64,000 bases of DNA from Lates calcarifer (GCF_001640805.2 NC_066849.1:25108250-25172249); one strand, 5' to 3'; counted from the stretch's first letter, positions 33,072 through 46,656 are shown. Notes: generated by a model from the sequence alone, not told the origin. Made by a program: numbers and translations.

Positions 33072-34040
33072 TTTGTCTTTCTCAGTCAGTAGTTTCCTCT
33101 AAACAGCGAGCTCTTGCAGCTGCACAGACAAACACAACAGGCTGTCGGCTCACCTCGGGATCTGAAAAACACAAGCGTGTTGAACATTAAGAGGCAGGAT
33201 GTCTACATTATTTCTCACAAGGACATAAACATTTTATTAGTGTTTTCCATACTCCTTAAGCCCTCTTTAAGTGTCTGTATATATCTCTGTGGAGCAAATT
33301 CAAACTCGAAAGCTCTTTTTATTTTAATAAGGTTGGGTTAGGGTTTATTTTAATAGGACATTTTAGAAAACCTCCAGTCATTTCAGTTAGTGCAGTGGTT
33401 CATGATAAAGTAGTGAAAATGTCTGATTCCATCAGCACCAAGCCTCCACATTTCCCTGTAAGAAGTTTTTAGATGTGTTTCCACATGCATGATTTTTCCA
33501 CTTTCTAAGCAGCGCAGCCTTCAATTTAACACACAATTTAGCAAATCTTTGTAGCTTGGAGTTCAGTTTCACTCCTGCCTTTCTGCTTTCTACCACTACT
33601 GAATACTGATTGTTTTCAGTCATACTGGAGTTTGGAGCTTTGTTCGGATACATGAAAATCAAACGTTTTCTGCTGCAGCTGTTTCCACCAGCGTACCAGC
33701 AGGAAACTTTTATTGTGTAGTAGTAACAGGAAATGCAATGTAGTGTTCACCAAGTTGCTAGAACTTCAACTTGGCAGAGCTAAGGGCAGCCACCAGCCTT
33801 GAAAAGTTTTAAAAAGCACTGAATTCTGCTTGTTCAAAAACAGCATTAGAAGGTTTTAATAAAACTGTTGCTCTTAAATCAATTAATAATTAATCATTTT
33901 TAATGGGTTAATCAATCTGTCCATCCATCTTAAATATGACTTGATGAATCCTGCAGAAACCTTTCTGTTCTTCAGTCAACACAGGTATTTAGACACATTC
34001 TGCACCGTTTGGTCAGCAATCAACTACAGGGGTTTTGGTC

Positions 34041-34067
34041 GGTTTGTTTGTTTGTTTGTTTGTTTGT
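34041..34067 (+). repeat. (GTTT)n microsatellite
   Basis: Six to seven GTTT units. Confidence 0.9.
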
Positions 34068-36178
34068 GGACCGGTACACCTCCAACATGTTATCAAGGTA
34101 AACAGCTTCTTTTTTTTTTTACCTTACCCGCTGTGCTGTGGAAAAACATTCATACTGTGCCAGCTCAGATTAAAGAGTCACAGTTACAGCTCAGCTCAGC
34201 TTAAGTATAAGAGACATTACTCCACCAATTCTTGTGGGCAATCATCTGAGTGTCTCCTTTTAAATTAATATGAAAATGCACCAAAGTAATGTTTATATGG
34301 GACATGTTCCAGATTTCGTTTTAGTTAGGAATTCATGAGAAAATAGTCAAGATGTTAACAAGCATCCCCTGTCTGACATCTTTGGAAAATTCCTGGGTCA
34401 AAAACCAAAAACAAATCACTTGTGACTTTGCCCTCTACGCAATTTCTACAAAATTCAACAGAAATCTATAAACAGAGTTTTGAGATTTTTATTTATCCAT
34501 TTATCAGACATATCATATGTGATTTCAACTGACTTTACCAAGACAACAAACCGCTTCTGTCTGGAGATGATAAGTCAATTAATTGCTTAATTACAGAAAA
34601 TTAATTATTTCTGTGACAACCAACAAAGACACTTTTCTAGCAGAAATCCTTTCACTTTACTTACACTTTCAGCTTGTTAAACTTGAGGATTTGCTTCTTT
34701 TATTTGTCTTGTATGTCAGTTAACTGAATATTTTTGTGTTTTGATCTGCTGGTTGGACTTTAAGGCCTCTAAAGGTCTTCATGATTTTTTTCCTCCACTA
34801 TTTTCTGACATTTACGGACCTTGACTTAATCAGATAATCCCAAAAATAATATTTAGATTATTTGATAATGAAAATAATTTGACAATCATGTTGAGGAAGT
34901 ACAGGACATCTTTATCTCCATCTTTTAATTTATATTAAAAAGCAGTTTGAAGAGGATAGAAGATGAAGCCATTGCAAAGAGATTATCTGCCTGTCAAATG
35001 ATTTTCTGTACAGACTACATGTGAACACAAGCATGTCAACTTGCGTGTCTGCAATGGACCCGTGTGCATGTAACTGTGTGTCCTCATACATGCAGCCTGA
35101 CTCTGCAGGCCTGGAGGGTTCGCATGAGTAAAGCCAAGTAGCAGGACTGAGCACTCGGGCCTCGTCCCACAGGGAGAGCTTGGCAGCTTGGCATCCCTAC
35201 TCCACCGAAAAAACCCTGCCAGTAACAAGCTCCTCCTCCTGCCGTTGTCAAGAGCAACAGCTGAGAGAGCTGCTGAGTTTGGATCTGAACTGGACCACGT
35301 GGACCTGGATCCCCCTTCTGCTCCTTCTTCTGCTCTACTGTAAATAGACTCACTGAGATTTCAGAACGTCCATCAGTTTTTATTTGGCAATAAGCAGTGA
35401 ACCTTCATTAAAAACTAAACACAAACCAAATTTCAGTCTGTATTTCAGTAGAAAGTTTGCAAACACATTTCTACTTGCAGACAGTTTCAAGTCCTGCACT
35501 CTGAATATTAATGCATTACAGCCCCACACAAACACAGTACCTTCATTCATATTTTGCTGGAGTATGTAGCACTAAGTCACAGAAGGACACACAAAAAAAA
35601 AAAAACAAAGCAAGACACAACATGAATGGGAGCTCACAGCTTTGCCAAGGCCACCATAATGGCTGCTGATGCTCTTCCACAGAAAAGCTTTCACGTTGAG
35701 TGCTCGAGCACAAACTGCCATTAATTCATTTTTGAGAAAAAAACAAAACACGTTACAAACCACCAAAACACTGATGGTATCTCACCCTGAGTTGTTTATG
35801 TGTGTGTGGAGACAAAGAGAGAGGGAGAAGACAAACTATCAGTAAATCACTTCCCATGAAACTGACACTTAACATTCCAAAGAAACACTTCAGTGGTTAC
35901 TTCATGCTTCATAATGAAACCAAAATTCCAACCAACAAATTGTCACTTAAGTTTTGAACAATCTAAAAATCAAACTGTCTTTCTTTAGTTTACACTTTAA
36001 AAGTTTAACTCCAGTATTTTTTAACCTGAGCTTTATTTTCACGTGTCTGGGTGTAAATGATTGATAGGGACAAAAATCACAAACAGCTGCTGCAAAGTAA
36101 ACCATGTGGCCACGTCAAAGTACGTCCGCTAACGTGCTTGTTTCTGCCACTTAGTTTGTGTTTTTGTGCTACTTTCAG

Positions 36179-36223
36179 TTGTGGAAGAAGTATTCAGATC
36201 CTTTACATAAGTAAATAAGTAAG
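36179..36223 (+). repeat. AAGTA-type dispersed repeat fragment
   Basis: TTGTGGAAGAAGTATTCAGA, then TCCTTTAC..AAGTAA, the start of the same fish repeat seen at 8650 and 52565. Confidence 0.6.
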
Positions 36224-36547
36224 TACCACACAAGGTCTGGGGTAAAAGGTCATGTCCACCATTGCACAAAATCGCCTGTAAACACTGAAAACTGAGTTTC
36301 TGAACATCTTTATCCTTGAAAGAGTTCTGTAAAAGGTCAGTTTTCAGTGACCAAAACAAACAGGCAAACCTACATTTAAAAAATAATCTTGTATATGTGA
36401 ACTACACCTAAAGGTGCTGCTATAACCAACTGGAAAAGTGACTGAGCCTTATCTATAATAATACACATAAGGTTATCCATGGATACACATACTGTATTTA
36501 CAGTTACCCACAAATTTTAAAAAGTAAATTTAAAAAAACTTTCATCA

Positions 36548-36549
<2 letters not shown>

Positions 36550-36601
<52 letters not shown>
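36550..36601 (+). repeat. (GT)26 microsatellite
   Basis: Uninterrupted 52 bp GT run, the longest pure microsatellite in the window; probably polymorphic. Confidence 0.97.
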
Positions 36602-36603
<2 letters not shown>

Positions 36604-36737
36604 GCACAGCAGCTGCTCAGGACTCTCCTCCCCGAGCTGTAATCAGTGGCTTAATGAGTCTCAGCGGCTTTCATGTTCAACACTGGTGTGTGTAATGTTG
36701 ATGCTCCGTCTAAAGAGCACACACATAATTAAAGAAA

Positions 36738-36764
36738 CACACACAGACACACACACACACACAT
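36738..36764 (+). repeat. (CA)n microsatellite, impure
   Basis: CA units with a G interruption. Confidence 0.85.
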
Positions 36765-39060
36765 GCATATTCACGCAGAGGCATGTTCACTCTCCAGACT
36801 AAACATGCACACATTTTAGACACTTGTCTTTACTTCAGGTTTATGATGGCACTGATAAATACTTGGACTCAGTGTGAAGATGCACTCAAAAGAGGAGGAC
36901 GATAAACAGGAGGAAATGAAAAAAGTAAAAGTGAAGAGAGCAGAAAGGAAAGAAAACAAGTGGCTTCCTTAAGAATGTGAGTGGGTGTTTGTGTTAAGAG
37001 TAACGAATCCTCGCGGGAGAAGAGGAATGATTTCTCTCAGGAATAAGCAGGAGAAGAGAAGCGAGCGTTTCTTAATGATCACTCACCTGTAACGCTGCCG
37101 AGAAACACGCTTTGAAAACTCTGTGATGAGACACATCATTAGGAGAGAAAAGGAAGAAAGACAGAGAGTGTGAGTCATCTTGATGTGTGTCTTGCGTTTG
37201 GTGGGACACTGGGAGCTGTTTAGTCCCTCAGGACATGTTTCAGTCAGGCTTTGACAGCTGTTGTGGTCTGCAGAGTAAAGGCATGCACCAGCTTAACCCC
37301 CCTCCACTCACTACAAGACCTTCAACCCCAAACTCCTCTGCTCTTTCTGCCTCTCATCAGCCTTATCTGATGGACGCCAACTGCCTTTTTCTTCAGAAAA
37401 ATGAAGAAAAAAGACAAAATACGTCTCCCTGCTGCATCAAGAATCATCATCTAATGTGTTAATCCAGCACCGGACCGTCTAATTCCCACTGAATATCACA
37501 GTAAGTCACTCAAGTCTCCGGCTCTATATTTAGCCCAAGGAATTATGGGAGGAATTAATATACACAGACATGACTTAGTCTTTATTTTGGGGAGGGAGAG
37601 GGAGGTGCACATATTACACAGAGAGAGAGAGTGGGAAGAAGAGAGAAAACTGTCCTGGTTTCTCGCTCCCATTATGTCCCGTTTTTCCCACAATTCACTG
37701 GAGAGCTGCGTAGTCACGAGTCGGAGGCAGAGATACTTTGAAGCAAAAATAAAGGAATACTTAAAACATCATGAGCAGGATCCTGCACGACACCAGGGCT
37801 GCAGCTAACCATTATTTTTATCACCAATTAATCTGCTGATTATTTTCTTGATTAATCTCTTAATCACAAGAATGATACAGTCACAGTCTTCATCAGGAGA
37901 CTGGCAACACTACAAATGCCCCTGCGTGTCTTTGGGGATGAGGGTCAAGACGACATAAACATGATGTCAAGCTTGTCAAGAGCATCCCCTAAACAACAGG
38001 CGGCCATGTTTACTCCAGAGAGCGCGAGTCAACATGAAAGAACATGTCGTAGGGGATGATGGAAAATACAAAACAAATCTGGCATGCTAGGCTTTTCATC
38101 GGGGAGTCATGGGACGTCCCAGATGTCACATCACTGTTCTTTGATTATGTCATGTTACAAGGCCAGTTCATCGCTCCCAATGTTCACATTCATGCTGGAT
38201 GCTAGAAATTTATCGTCACAATCTGAATATTTGTCGTCTGAACTGGGCCTCAGATGCACCTCTCTGAGGCTAGGGTTGGTAAAATACTTCAGGTTCTTTT
38301 TTAATACTAATGTGAAATGAAAACATGCAAGTATCATTTGCAAACTTGTTATTTCTAGCCGGCACTGATCGTCGCTTTAAAAAAAATGGCCGACGTCACC
38401 ATCAGAAGATTACATCAGCTGCAGCTAATTAATCCTCCAACAGCTCCACTTAAACTTTAGCCTGCCCGTTAATGTGCTCTCTCCAAGCCCCTGACTGGAC
38501 CAAAGATTATTTGTGAATGAAAAGACACATCACTCTGTAACATTTATCCTCAACCACCAGCGAACTGTGTTTTTGTCGCTCAGCAGAGCGGAGAGAACAT
38601 CAGTCCCAGTTCAACTTTCTCTGCAGATCAAATCAATATTTGAAGCTCATTAAGTTCACAGTAGTGAAATCAGATGTCAGAGTCACTATGTTCAAGCTCT
38701 TATCTCAGTGTGTCAGAACAAGCAATATTAATGAACCAATCAACATGTCATATCGTCTGCTCATCTCATTCTCAGGTTGGAGACACAGGTTGTCAAAATG
38801 AATTCACTCTATAAATGTTCTTGCTGCTTAATTTAGTATCTGCCACTAAAAGCTGTGATCACAGATCTAAACTGAATCTGTGACTTTAGTTTCCTGCAAA
38901 CGATAAAAGATAATGAGATTCAATACAGAACCTCAACCCTACAGCTGCCCTGATGTTATGACCCTTATTCACTGTTCCTGCCTCGTGTCAGTTTATTATG
39001 GAGCAAGATCATGACTTTGGCATAACAGGCAGGCTGAGTTACTCCAGTTTTGTTTCCTCA

Positions 39061-39137
39061 ATTCTGTCCCTTTTCTGGTCTTCCTTCCTTCTTCTGCTTC
39101 CTTCCCTCCTTTCTCTTTTACTTCCTCTCCCTCTGTA
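39061..39137 (+). repeat. polypyrimidine tract
   Basis: About 75 bp, nearly all C and T (CTTCC and CTTTT units). Possible triplex-forming tract. Confidence 0.7.
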
Positions 39138-42100
39138 ACTGATTGGAAATCCCCCAAAACTGAAGACAAAAGGTTTTTACTTTTACTGCTAAAACTTGTT
39201 TAGTTTAGCTTAAACCTGCATTAATGTTAATTTACTATTTATCGTGTGGTTGAGTATGAGCCATTTCCAACAGTGAAGCTGAAAAAAACCCTGAATGTAG
39301 ATCTTTTACTAACAGATTTCTGCCTTTAGAGCATCTTTCAGCTGCAGCTAAGCTAAGTTTGACTCGACTGAAGGACTGAGGAGTTTGTGATGCACAGAGC
39401 AGGTATGAGCAGGGCCTTGTGATGCAGCCGTGCAGCTGAAGTTGCCTCATCACTGCTCTGGTTCCCAACACGACCTCAGTGAGCAGTGAGGCGGCAGCGT
39501 CTCCTGCATGGCTGCACTGTGATGCTCGACAGCAGCTTCTACTCACTGAGCTCTGTGTAGAGCTGACTGCTGTCTGTCTGCTGCACAGGTCACAGGGACA
39601 CTTACTTTTCGTGACTCTCTGGATTTCAATGAGATGATCAGGAATGTTTTTAGGCCACAGACACCAGATGAGATGTATCTGCTCCTGGTTTTGGCACAGT
39701 GCACACAGGGCTGCTATAGCAACCACACTGACCTTCATGTTGAAACTCTGACATACCATCAACAGATGATGAATTTAGAGAAAGCTCCTTTTTAAAAGGC
39801 AAAGTTCTGCCTTTAACTGAAGCTGCTGTTCAGCCCTGAGTTACTCTGATCTGACAGGCTGCTGTTACTGGGCACTGTTTTTCAAAAACTGATACAAACC
39901 CAATTCCCAGTGCAAATCCACATGGGTGTAACTGACTAATACGACAATTTTGGTAACTACTGTCAGTGTATCAGTCTGGCACAGTGAGGTGCAAAGTGAT
40001 GGAGATGATTAATGCATTATAAGCAGCAGGAATACAGAAGCTGTGAGCTTCACTAATGGCCGATCAGATGAGCCCTGCTCATTTCCTTTAAAGGCAGAGG
40101 GCTGATTAAAGACGCTGCAGTTACTCTGAAGCCTTGTGATGTCCCACAACATAAATATACATCACAGCAAACTGGACATCACACCAACCATTCTGTCAAT
40201 GACAATGTTTCCTTAATTTGATGTTTAGTAAAGAGATTAGAGAGGGTGTGCTCAGTATGTGGATGTTCCCATTGCACAAAAACCCCTCTATTGTAAATGT
40301 GAGATGTGACGGCATGAGAGAAACAGAAATCTCCTAATGATTTTAAAAAAAAAAAACATTTTTTAATTCTCAAGAGGAAATACCGTTTGGATTTCATCAG
40401 ATTTTTGTAGCCACCACCTTCCCAGATCAAAGCAATTAACTTAGTAATTTAATTAAATGTTATAATTACCGATTGTATGAAACCAAATGTTCTCTTTAAT
40501 GTTTTTGTTATTAGCTTTGAAACTCTGAGGAAACAATAACAGTGATTTAAACCCTCGAGCTCTGCCAAGCGAACGTGTGGATAAACACGTAAACACGAAA
40601 ATTACAAAGGTCCCAAGGTTGAATTTTGGGATAATGTGTGTAAAATGATGCACAAGATGTTTAGTATTTCTATTTGATTGAGTGTTGCAGCCATAACAGC
40701 GTGGTGTTGTCTTCATCAGTAACACAGCAGGCAGATATAGGATATAGACTGTATTTGATAGTGATGATATTGAGGGAAATTCTCGGGCAAATCTGCCATC
40801 ACTCGTTCTAATGTGCAGCCTCTTGCAGCAGCGTTCATAACCGGATCTCCTTCATGTGACTAAATGACACTCGGCTCATGCATGATACTGGGTGTGTTAC
40901 AAGGTTGCCGTGCTGAGACTGGGCCCGACGCCTAATGTCCTCTCCTCCCTCACTTTCTCTCCCTCTCTCTCCTCTGCTGCTCAGGCCAGCCAACACTACA
41001 AGGCTAATTGGGCCATTTAAATGTCAGCATCACTCAGATCTGGGAAACAGGAAAGCTCTTCCCTGAGATTTCACCACTTGCGAATGTTTTGTCCGAGGCC
41101 TTAGCAGCAACATCTTACTGACGTATTGTAGATATGTTTGTCTCCCATAAGTCAAGCAAATCTAAACAGGATCTGCAGTTTGCCTAATATGCTGCACCAG
41201 ATGTGATTTAAACAAAGACAGAAACACAAACAAACAAACGTTGTCTTTTTGGATAAACCAGCTCAGATATGCAATCAGCTCTCACTGATGCACATCGAAG
41301 TGAAATGATTTGGAAAACATCTCCCACAATGAGTGTAAGCATTGATCTCATCACAGTCTTTGCTAAACAGAACTAACAGCACCTGTTTGGCCTCGAATCA
41401 GGATTCATGGCGGATGTGCCACTCATTCATCACTCTTTATGAATGAGGCTGCAGCTGAGCATTCAGTAATGTCAACAAATAGCGAAACATGAGGCTTGTT
41501 TTTATCAGTCGATCTGCAGCAATCAAACCAAAAACATGCAGGAATACATGCACACACACACTTTCTTTCAGCCTCACACACACACTCACAAACGTTAAGG
41601 AGTGAGAGGCAGTAAGAGGAACCCCACCTCTGTCAAACACACAACAGCTGAACGGCTTCTGCTGCCTTTTTCTCTCACTCGTCTACACACAGGCAGGAGA
41701 AAAGAGAAAGCAGCAATTGTGATTCCATGACAGTAGGATGCATTACAAGGTCACTCACAGCTTTTACCCAAAGGCCTGGATCTCATACATCTTCAGGAAT
41801 ACACGAGCTCAAGTACTACAACCTTAAATACATTAAACAGCGACGTTATGGCTGGATTCCTGCAAAAGCTAATATGTAACAGGCCTGCTGCTGTAATGAT
41901 GCATGTATGACTGAATGATATAGAGACATAGAGGCACAGTGTGACACTGACTCTGCCATCATCCTTAAACATCACATATCATGAGTTGTCCTCGCTTCAT
42001 TATTATTCACTAACCGCCTGAACAGAGTTAAAAAAGGTTGAGCCTCCTCATGCATATGGACAGATATATGGGACATCTATATGTCAATATGCTGGAGAGC

Positions 42101-42367
42101 ATGTTGTAAAAATCCAGTGAACATTTTTCCCTCTTAATATTCCCCTACAATGAATTTCCATCATCTGAAATTCGATGTCTTTGTGCAGTAATCGTGCAGA
42201 AGTGCGAGAAGGAACCTCCTCACTGAGCTCAAGCCGACACATGCCGCAAGATCCCGGCATGCTCATTTCCATTCTCCTCCCTCACATCCTTTAAGGCATG
42301 CATGCAAACCGCGACCTTTAATTCGAGATAACACGATTCTAATTCATCAGTTTTTGCTCAATCTTAC

Positions 42368-42700
42368 CATTGCATCGGGGTTGATTTCCTCCAAATGCCA
42401 ACTCTCCGCGCTGTGGATCCTCCGGGCTGTTGAAGGGCTGCGCAGTCCGGAGGGGGAACCGATCAACCCTCACGGGGGGCTGCGAAGGTACGAGGCTCCC
42501 CCGGTGGCTCCAGGCAGCGCAACTTCCAGCCGAAACGCAGTTGGGGACAAAATGCAGCGGAATTCCCAGGTGGACAGAGAAGGAGTCAGTTTTCTCTCTT
42601 TGGGTTAAAGGGGTGAATTTTAAGTGTGGGATATTTCGAGCTAATTCCGCTGCCCTGAGGATGGCTGCTCGCTTCGCCCTCAACACAAGAATGCGCCGAG
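42368..42700 (-). promoter_or_regulatory. adcyap1r1: candidate non-coding first exon and promoter of adcyap1r1
   Basis: GC- and CpG-richer than its surroundings. On the minus strand it ends at a strong donor, GATGCAATG/GTAAGA, with the exon's last base at 42368. A long minus-strand open frame crosses it but resembles no protein. Upstream in gene sense is a (CT)n tract. Inference: the 5' UTR exon joins to the acceptor at 33120. The start site is unknown. Confidence 0.4.
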
Positions 42701-42708
42701 CATTTCAA

Positions 42709-42711
<3 letters not shown>

Positions 42712-42744
<33 letters not shown>

Positions 42745-42748
42745 TCTC
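42712..42748 (+). repeat. (CT)n microsatellite
   Basis: About 14 CT units followed by CCTCTCTCCC. It lies just upstream (minus sense) of the candidate adcyap1r1 first exon. GA/CT tracts near promoters can bind GAGA-type factors. Confidence 0.95.
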
Positions 42749-42917
42749 CCATCCACACACAAACGCTCACACATGCGCGCGAGGAAGCTCAAATCCAATT
42801 TTGCATGATAGATGTGAGACATAAACGCGTTATGTTAAATAATCCGGTCACACACCAGATTCAACAGAGAAAATGATATGGCTGTGAAGTGCTGGAACAA
42901 GCAGGGACAAGCGGGGA

Positions 42918-42944
<27 letters not shown>
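42918..42944 (+). repeat. (GT)n microsatellite
   Basis: About 13 GT units. Confidence 0.95.
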
Positions 42945-42948
<4 letters not shown>

Positions 42949-43854
42949 CAATTCCAACGGGTCACCAGATTCAAACAGATCAGGACCACGGACAGCGACC
43001 ATCATCATTTTTATTCAGTCCCAGAAATATGAGTGAACGAGTCACGTGACCTTCTGTGCTAATAAAAATCGTATACAAATCAATAGGTTCTGTCATGGGG
43101 TTCAGCCTTAAAAGAATATTTTTGAACTAGCAAACATGAGCACAAACTAACTAACAGGCTGAAGCAGTGGTATTCCAGCCGCTCCCATGTTCTGCCCTGT
43201 AAAATCACCCTTTTTGTCAATGGAGTCTGGTAGTGATATATAGTGATGTTCAATGATGTGTCAAAAACAAGCGCTTTAGTGGACGTATTTTGATGTAAAC
43301 ACCTTCCTGCTCAGTCCAAAACATGTGAAAATAAGGCACAGGTTCAAAAATCCCCAACAGGACCTCAAACTGTCCCGCAAACATCCGATAAAATACGTCC
43401 GCAACCGGCCACGGTGGAGCTTCAACTGACCACCTATGGGAGATTTTGCACTGCCTTACTAAAGGGTTCAGTATGCTTCAATCAAACCATGTGTAAAAAA
43501 CTGAAGATCACTTTTCTTTTGAATGAATGAGGTGTTATATTTATTAAGAGCAGCTGAGGTATCAGGAGGTGGCTGGAGCAGATGGTGGGTTTACAAAGTG
43601 CACGATTTGAGTTTGCATCCAGAGTCCTGTCTGTGTTTTAGATAACAAAACCAGTTTGGTTAAGATTAGGGAAACACCATCAAAGACATGGAGAATCTAT
43701 GCCAAGGAAGCACGTAACTGTATGTTGGTTTTTATTTAAATTGGCCACCTGAATATTAAAATCTCTCGCCAATCCAGTCTACAGACTCTGTTCAGTTTGC
43801 TTTTGGGAATCTAAATCTCTTACTACTAACAGCTGTGATGATGCATGAACAGAA

Positions 43855-43882
43855 GAGGAGGAGGAGGAGGAGGAGGAGGAGG
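43855..43882 (+). repeat. (GAG)n microsatellite
   Basis: About nine GAG units, ending in G5. Confidence 0.9.
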
Positions 43883-44704
43883 GGGCCTTTAGAAGAGAGT
43901 CTCTAAAAATATATTCTCTCTATCTTACTCTGTGATTGATATAAAACTGCAGGAGAATGAGAAACAAGCAAACATGTCAATCCACTGGGAAGAGACGCTA
44001 AACACACTTCTAGCAGTATTTACTGAATGGCATAAGTGACTGACTCTTGTCTTTGTGAAGCTATGTATCCTCAGCGCTCTGTCGTCTTCTGCAGTACTGG
44101 AGGACAGAGGCGACAGAGTTGCAGCAGGGTTAGAGGAGTAGGAGGTGGGTTATTATATCAATTTGCTCTGACAGAGAAATGGCAGAGTGAGGTCTGCATT
44201 TGATGTGCAGCACATTTTTTCTGCTACTTCTGCTCTTGGAGAAATCTCACAGAGAGCACCGGATTGAACTTGTTTTGTCCACGTCCAGCTTTCCCTCCTG
44301 CACCCCGAAAAAAAAAAAATGTAACACACATCCGTTTCTTCTTTTTCATCCAGCCGTCATGCTGAAAGTCAGATTTCACTCTACTTGTGTTCCCCATCCT
44401 GCTGTCATCCAGCCCTCCCACACAGTGTGTAGTGGTGACTCAGGCACCTCAAGTCTGCCTTCATCTTCCACCCCGAGCTGCAGAGAAAGAATCCTCGCTT
44501 CTTCTCCTTCTTCCTTTTTTCTCTTTTTTTTTTACTTTGCTTCATTCTCACATCGCTCCATGCATCATTTATAGTGCGCACAAACATGTATGTGCTTACA
44601 CACACGCAGGCCTCGGCCACTCCGAAGGAATCGTGATCAGGATTTGAGTGGTTTCGCTTGACGCAATGACATCATCACTAATTGATCCTCTTCTGAATTC
44701 TGAA

Positions 44705-44719
44705 GGGGGGGGGGGGGGG
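44705..44719 (+). repeat. poly(G) run
   Basis: Fifteen G residues; prone to sequencing length error. Confidence 0.9.
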
Positions 44720-44799
44720 TGTAATATGCGGCTGTATGGGGTTGCCTATAGCAACTGGACGATTTCAATGCAAGGGGATGTGGAGTGCTGCTGGAAGCT

Positions 44800-44837
44800 G
44801 GGGGTTAATTGGGGGATGTTGGGTTGGGAATGGGGGG
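44800..44837 (+). other. potential G-quadruplex
   Basis: Five G-runs (5, 5, 3, 3, 6) separated by TTAATT, ATGTT, TT and AAT. All loops are seven bases or fewer, so it fits the standard G4 rule. Confidence 0.75.
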
Positions 44838-44851
44838 TTGGTGGAGGAGGA

Positions 44852-44879
44852 TGTGTGTGTGTGTGTGTGTGTGTGTGTG
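44852..44879 (+). repeat. (TG)n microsatellite
   Basis: About 14 TG units directly following the G4 motif. Confidence 0.95.
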
Positions 44880-44883
44880 GAGG

Positions 44884-44903
44884 AGAAGAAGAAGAAGAAG
44901 AAT
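44884..44903 (+). repeat. (GAA)n microsatellite
   Basis: About six to seven GAA units directly after the TG tract; purine-rich DNA continues to about 44998 and ends in a poly(A) run. Confidence 0.85.
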
Positions 44904-46656
44904 GAGGGAGGGGTGTGTGAGATGCCTGAAAGGAAAGAAAGAGGCAAAAGAAAGAGAGAGAAAGCTTTCAGAGCATTTGGACAAAAAAAAAAAAAAAAAC
45001 ACCTGTCAAGCACACAGAACTGAAACTCATACAAATCCATCAGTGAAGAGCAGAGGGGCAGAGCTCTGATTTGCACAAGAAAAACAAATCTACTTACAAT
45101 TCATAATCAGGCTGATAATGGAATTAGAAAGACTGAGCTATTGAGATTTGGATCAATCCCAGGTCTCGCCTCAACTGCAAGCTATTGACCTGGTTCCTCT
45201 GCACAGATCCATAGTTCACACACATCCTCAGCAGAGCAGAGGAAAAAAAACACACACCTCGCGTGTCTAATTGATTGACGTTCAGCGCTTATGAGCTGCA
45301 GACCGAACCCTTTAAATCAACAGAGTTACTGTTATACCAACAGAGAAACTTAAATCAACACGGTCTCTGCATCCTGAAGCCTGTAACCCTGCCACGAGAA
45401 AAACTGGCTGCTGCACTCTGTATCATCAGGGAGGTGTTTAGTAGCTTATCATACTGTAACACAGCCACCCAAAGGCTGGAAAATGCTAAAATGTTTTGCT
45501 CTTTCTTCTCGTCCTTCAGCAAAAATGGGTAAGTGCTCCTACTACCCTGTTCCTCTTTCATTACCACTGTCTTCAGATCAGTTCTTTTCAGTCCAGTTTA
45601 TTTCCTTGAAGCTGAGAGGCCCTGTAAGTTTTTATTAATCTTTAATGTTGCAGTACCTCACACATTATAATCACTGTTTCTGCACAACCACAACATACAA
45701 CCTCCTCGTTCATGCTATAAAGATCGACACCTCTCACCCTGATTAGGTGCTGTCTCGATCGCGTATTTTCAAACTTGTGAAAATGGCAGCCAATGAAGGA
45801 GAACATGTTGTTGGCGCAGATGGCGGCGTAATTTACACGTTGCATGAAACAGGAGGCATGCACAAGAAAGTAAAACTCTTATTTTTAAGTCAAGTGAGCA
45901 AAGCAGCTGGCGGATATTTTGGCGACAATCGTGGTCACATGTTGGGACGTTTGCAGTAAATTTACATGCAAGTTTACTGACTGAAGTATTACATTTAAAA
46001 CCAAGCAACATTAGCTTACATTAGCATTAGCATTTCCACCTGCTGGTGGTGCTGTAAATCATTAAAGGGGTCCACAGGATTTATTCTGTGAGTGTCATGA
46101 ATAAATTGCCTGACCCAAACTTTTTTTTAAACTTGTGGTCAACCTTGTGGTTTTGCTAGAGGAAAAAAGTCAGTGGATCTACTGAGTCATTGGGATTCAT
46201 CCTCTGGGAACCATGAATATCATTGCAATCGATCCAAACAAAAACAAATATAGACACAAATGAAGTTATATAAATACAAGTTGAAAACTCCAATAAAAGC
46301 CTGTTTTAAGAGGAGATTTAAAAGATGATACTAACTCAGCCAGCAGTACTAATCTTAACATGACAATGAACATTCTTCTAGTTCTTAAATGCTGCTAATA
46401 TTCCTCCCACACTGTTCACATCTGATCTGTGGATTGACAGAGGGAGGGGCAGCCGTGCTGTCAGGGAGAAAAATGCTGGCACCGGCGACCGACTGCGAAT
46501 GTTCGGGAATGTAAATACAATGCAACTCCCTCTCTCTCTGTCTCTCTCCGGTAGCAGGTCCGCCTCAGCACGCCGTAGCAATAACAGCGATTGAAATCAC
46601 CATGGCAACAGAGTTTCTACCTGAAAGCGAGGCTGTGGAGAAGCTGGAGGAAGAAG

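Larger units (their letters stand above)
33120..42367 (-). other. probable first intron of adcyap1r1 (9.2 kb)
   Basis: If the exon at 42368 is real, this is intron 1. Contents: (GTTT)n (34041-34067), AAGTA-type repeat fragment (36179-36223), (GT)26 (36550-36601), pyrimidine tract (39061-39137) and an unexplained 175-codon open frame (39235-39762, minus). No recognisable coding exon. Confidence 0.45.

Noticed and set aside
33149..33160. A second minus-strand donor (CGAG/GTGAGC) upstream of the adcyap1r1 start exon
   Set aside because: It would leave an intron of only about 36 bp to the acceptor at 33120, too short for vertebrate splicing.
42339..42876. Open frames of 115 and 148 codons on opposite strands
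   Set aside because: Both open in GC-rich sequence with a CT microsatellite; a non-coding first exon explains the minus-strand donor better.
44200..45076. Several open frames on both strands around 44200-45076
   Set aside because: Composition of G, GT, GAA and poly(A) runs keeps many frames open; no domain pattern.
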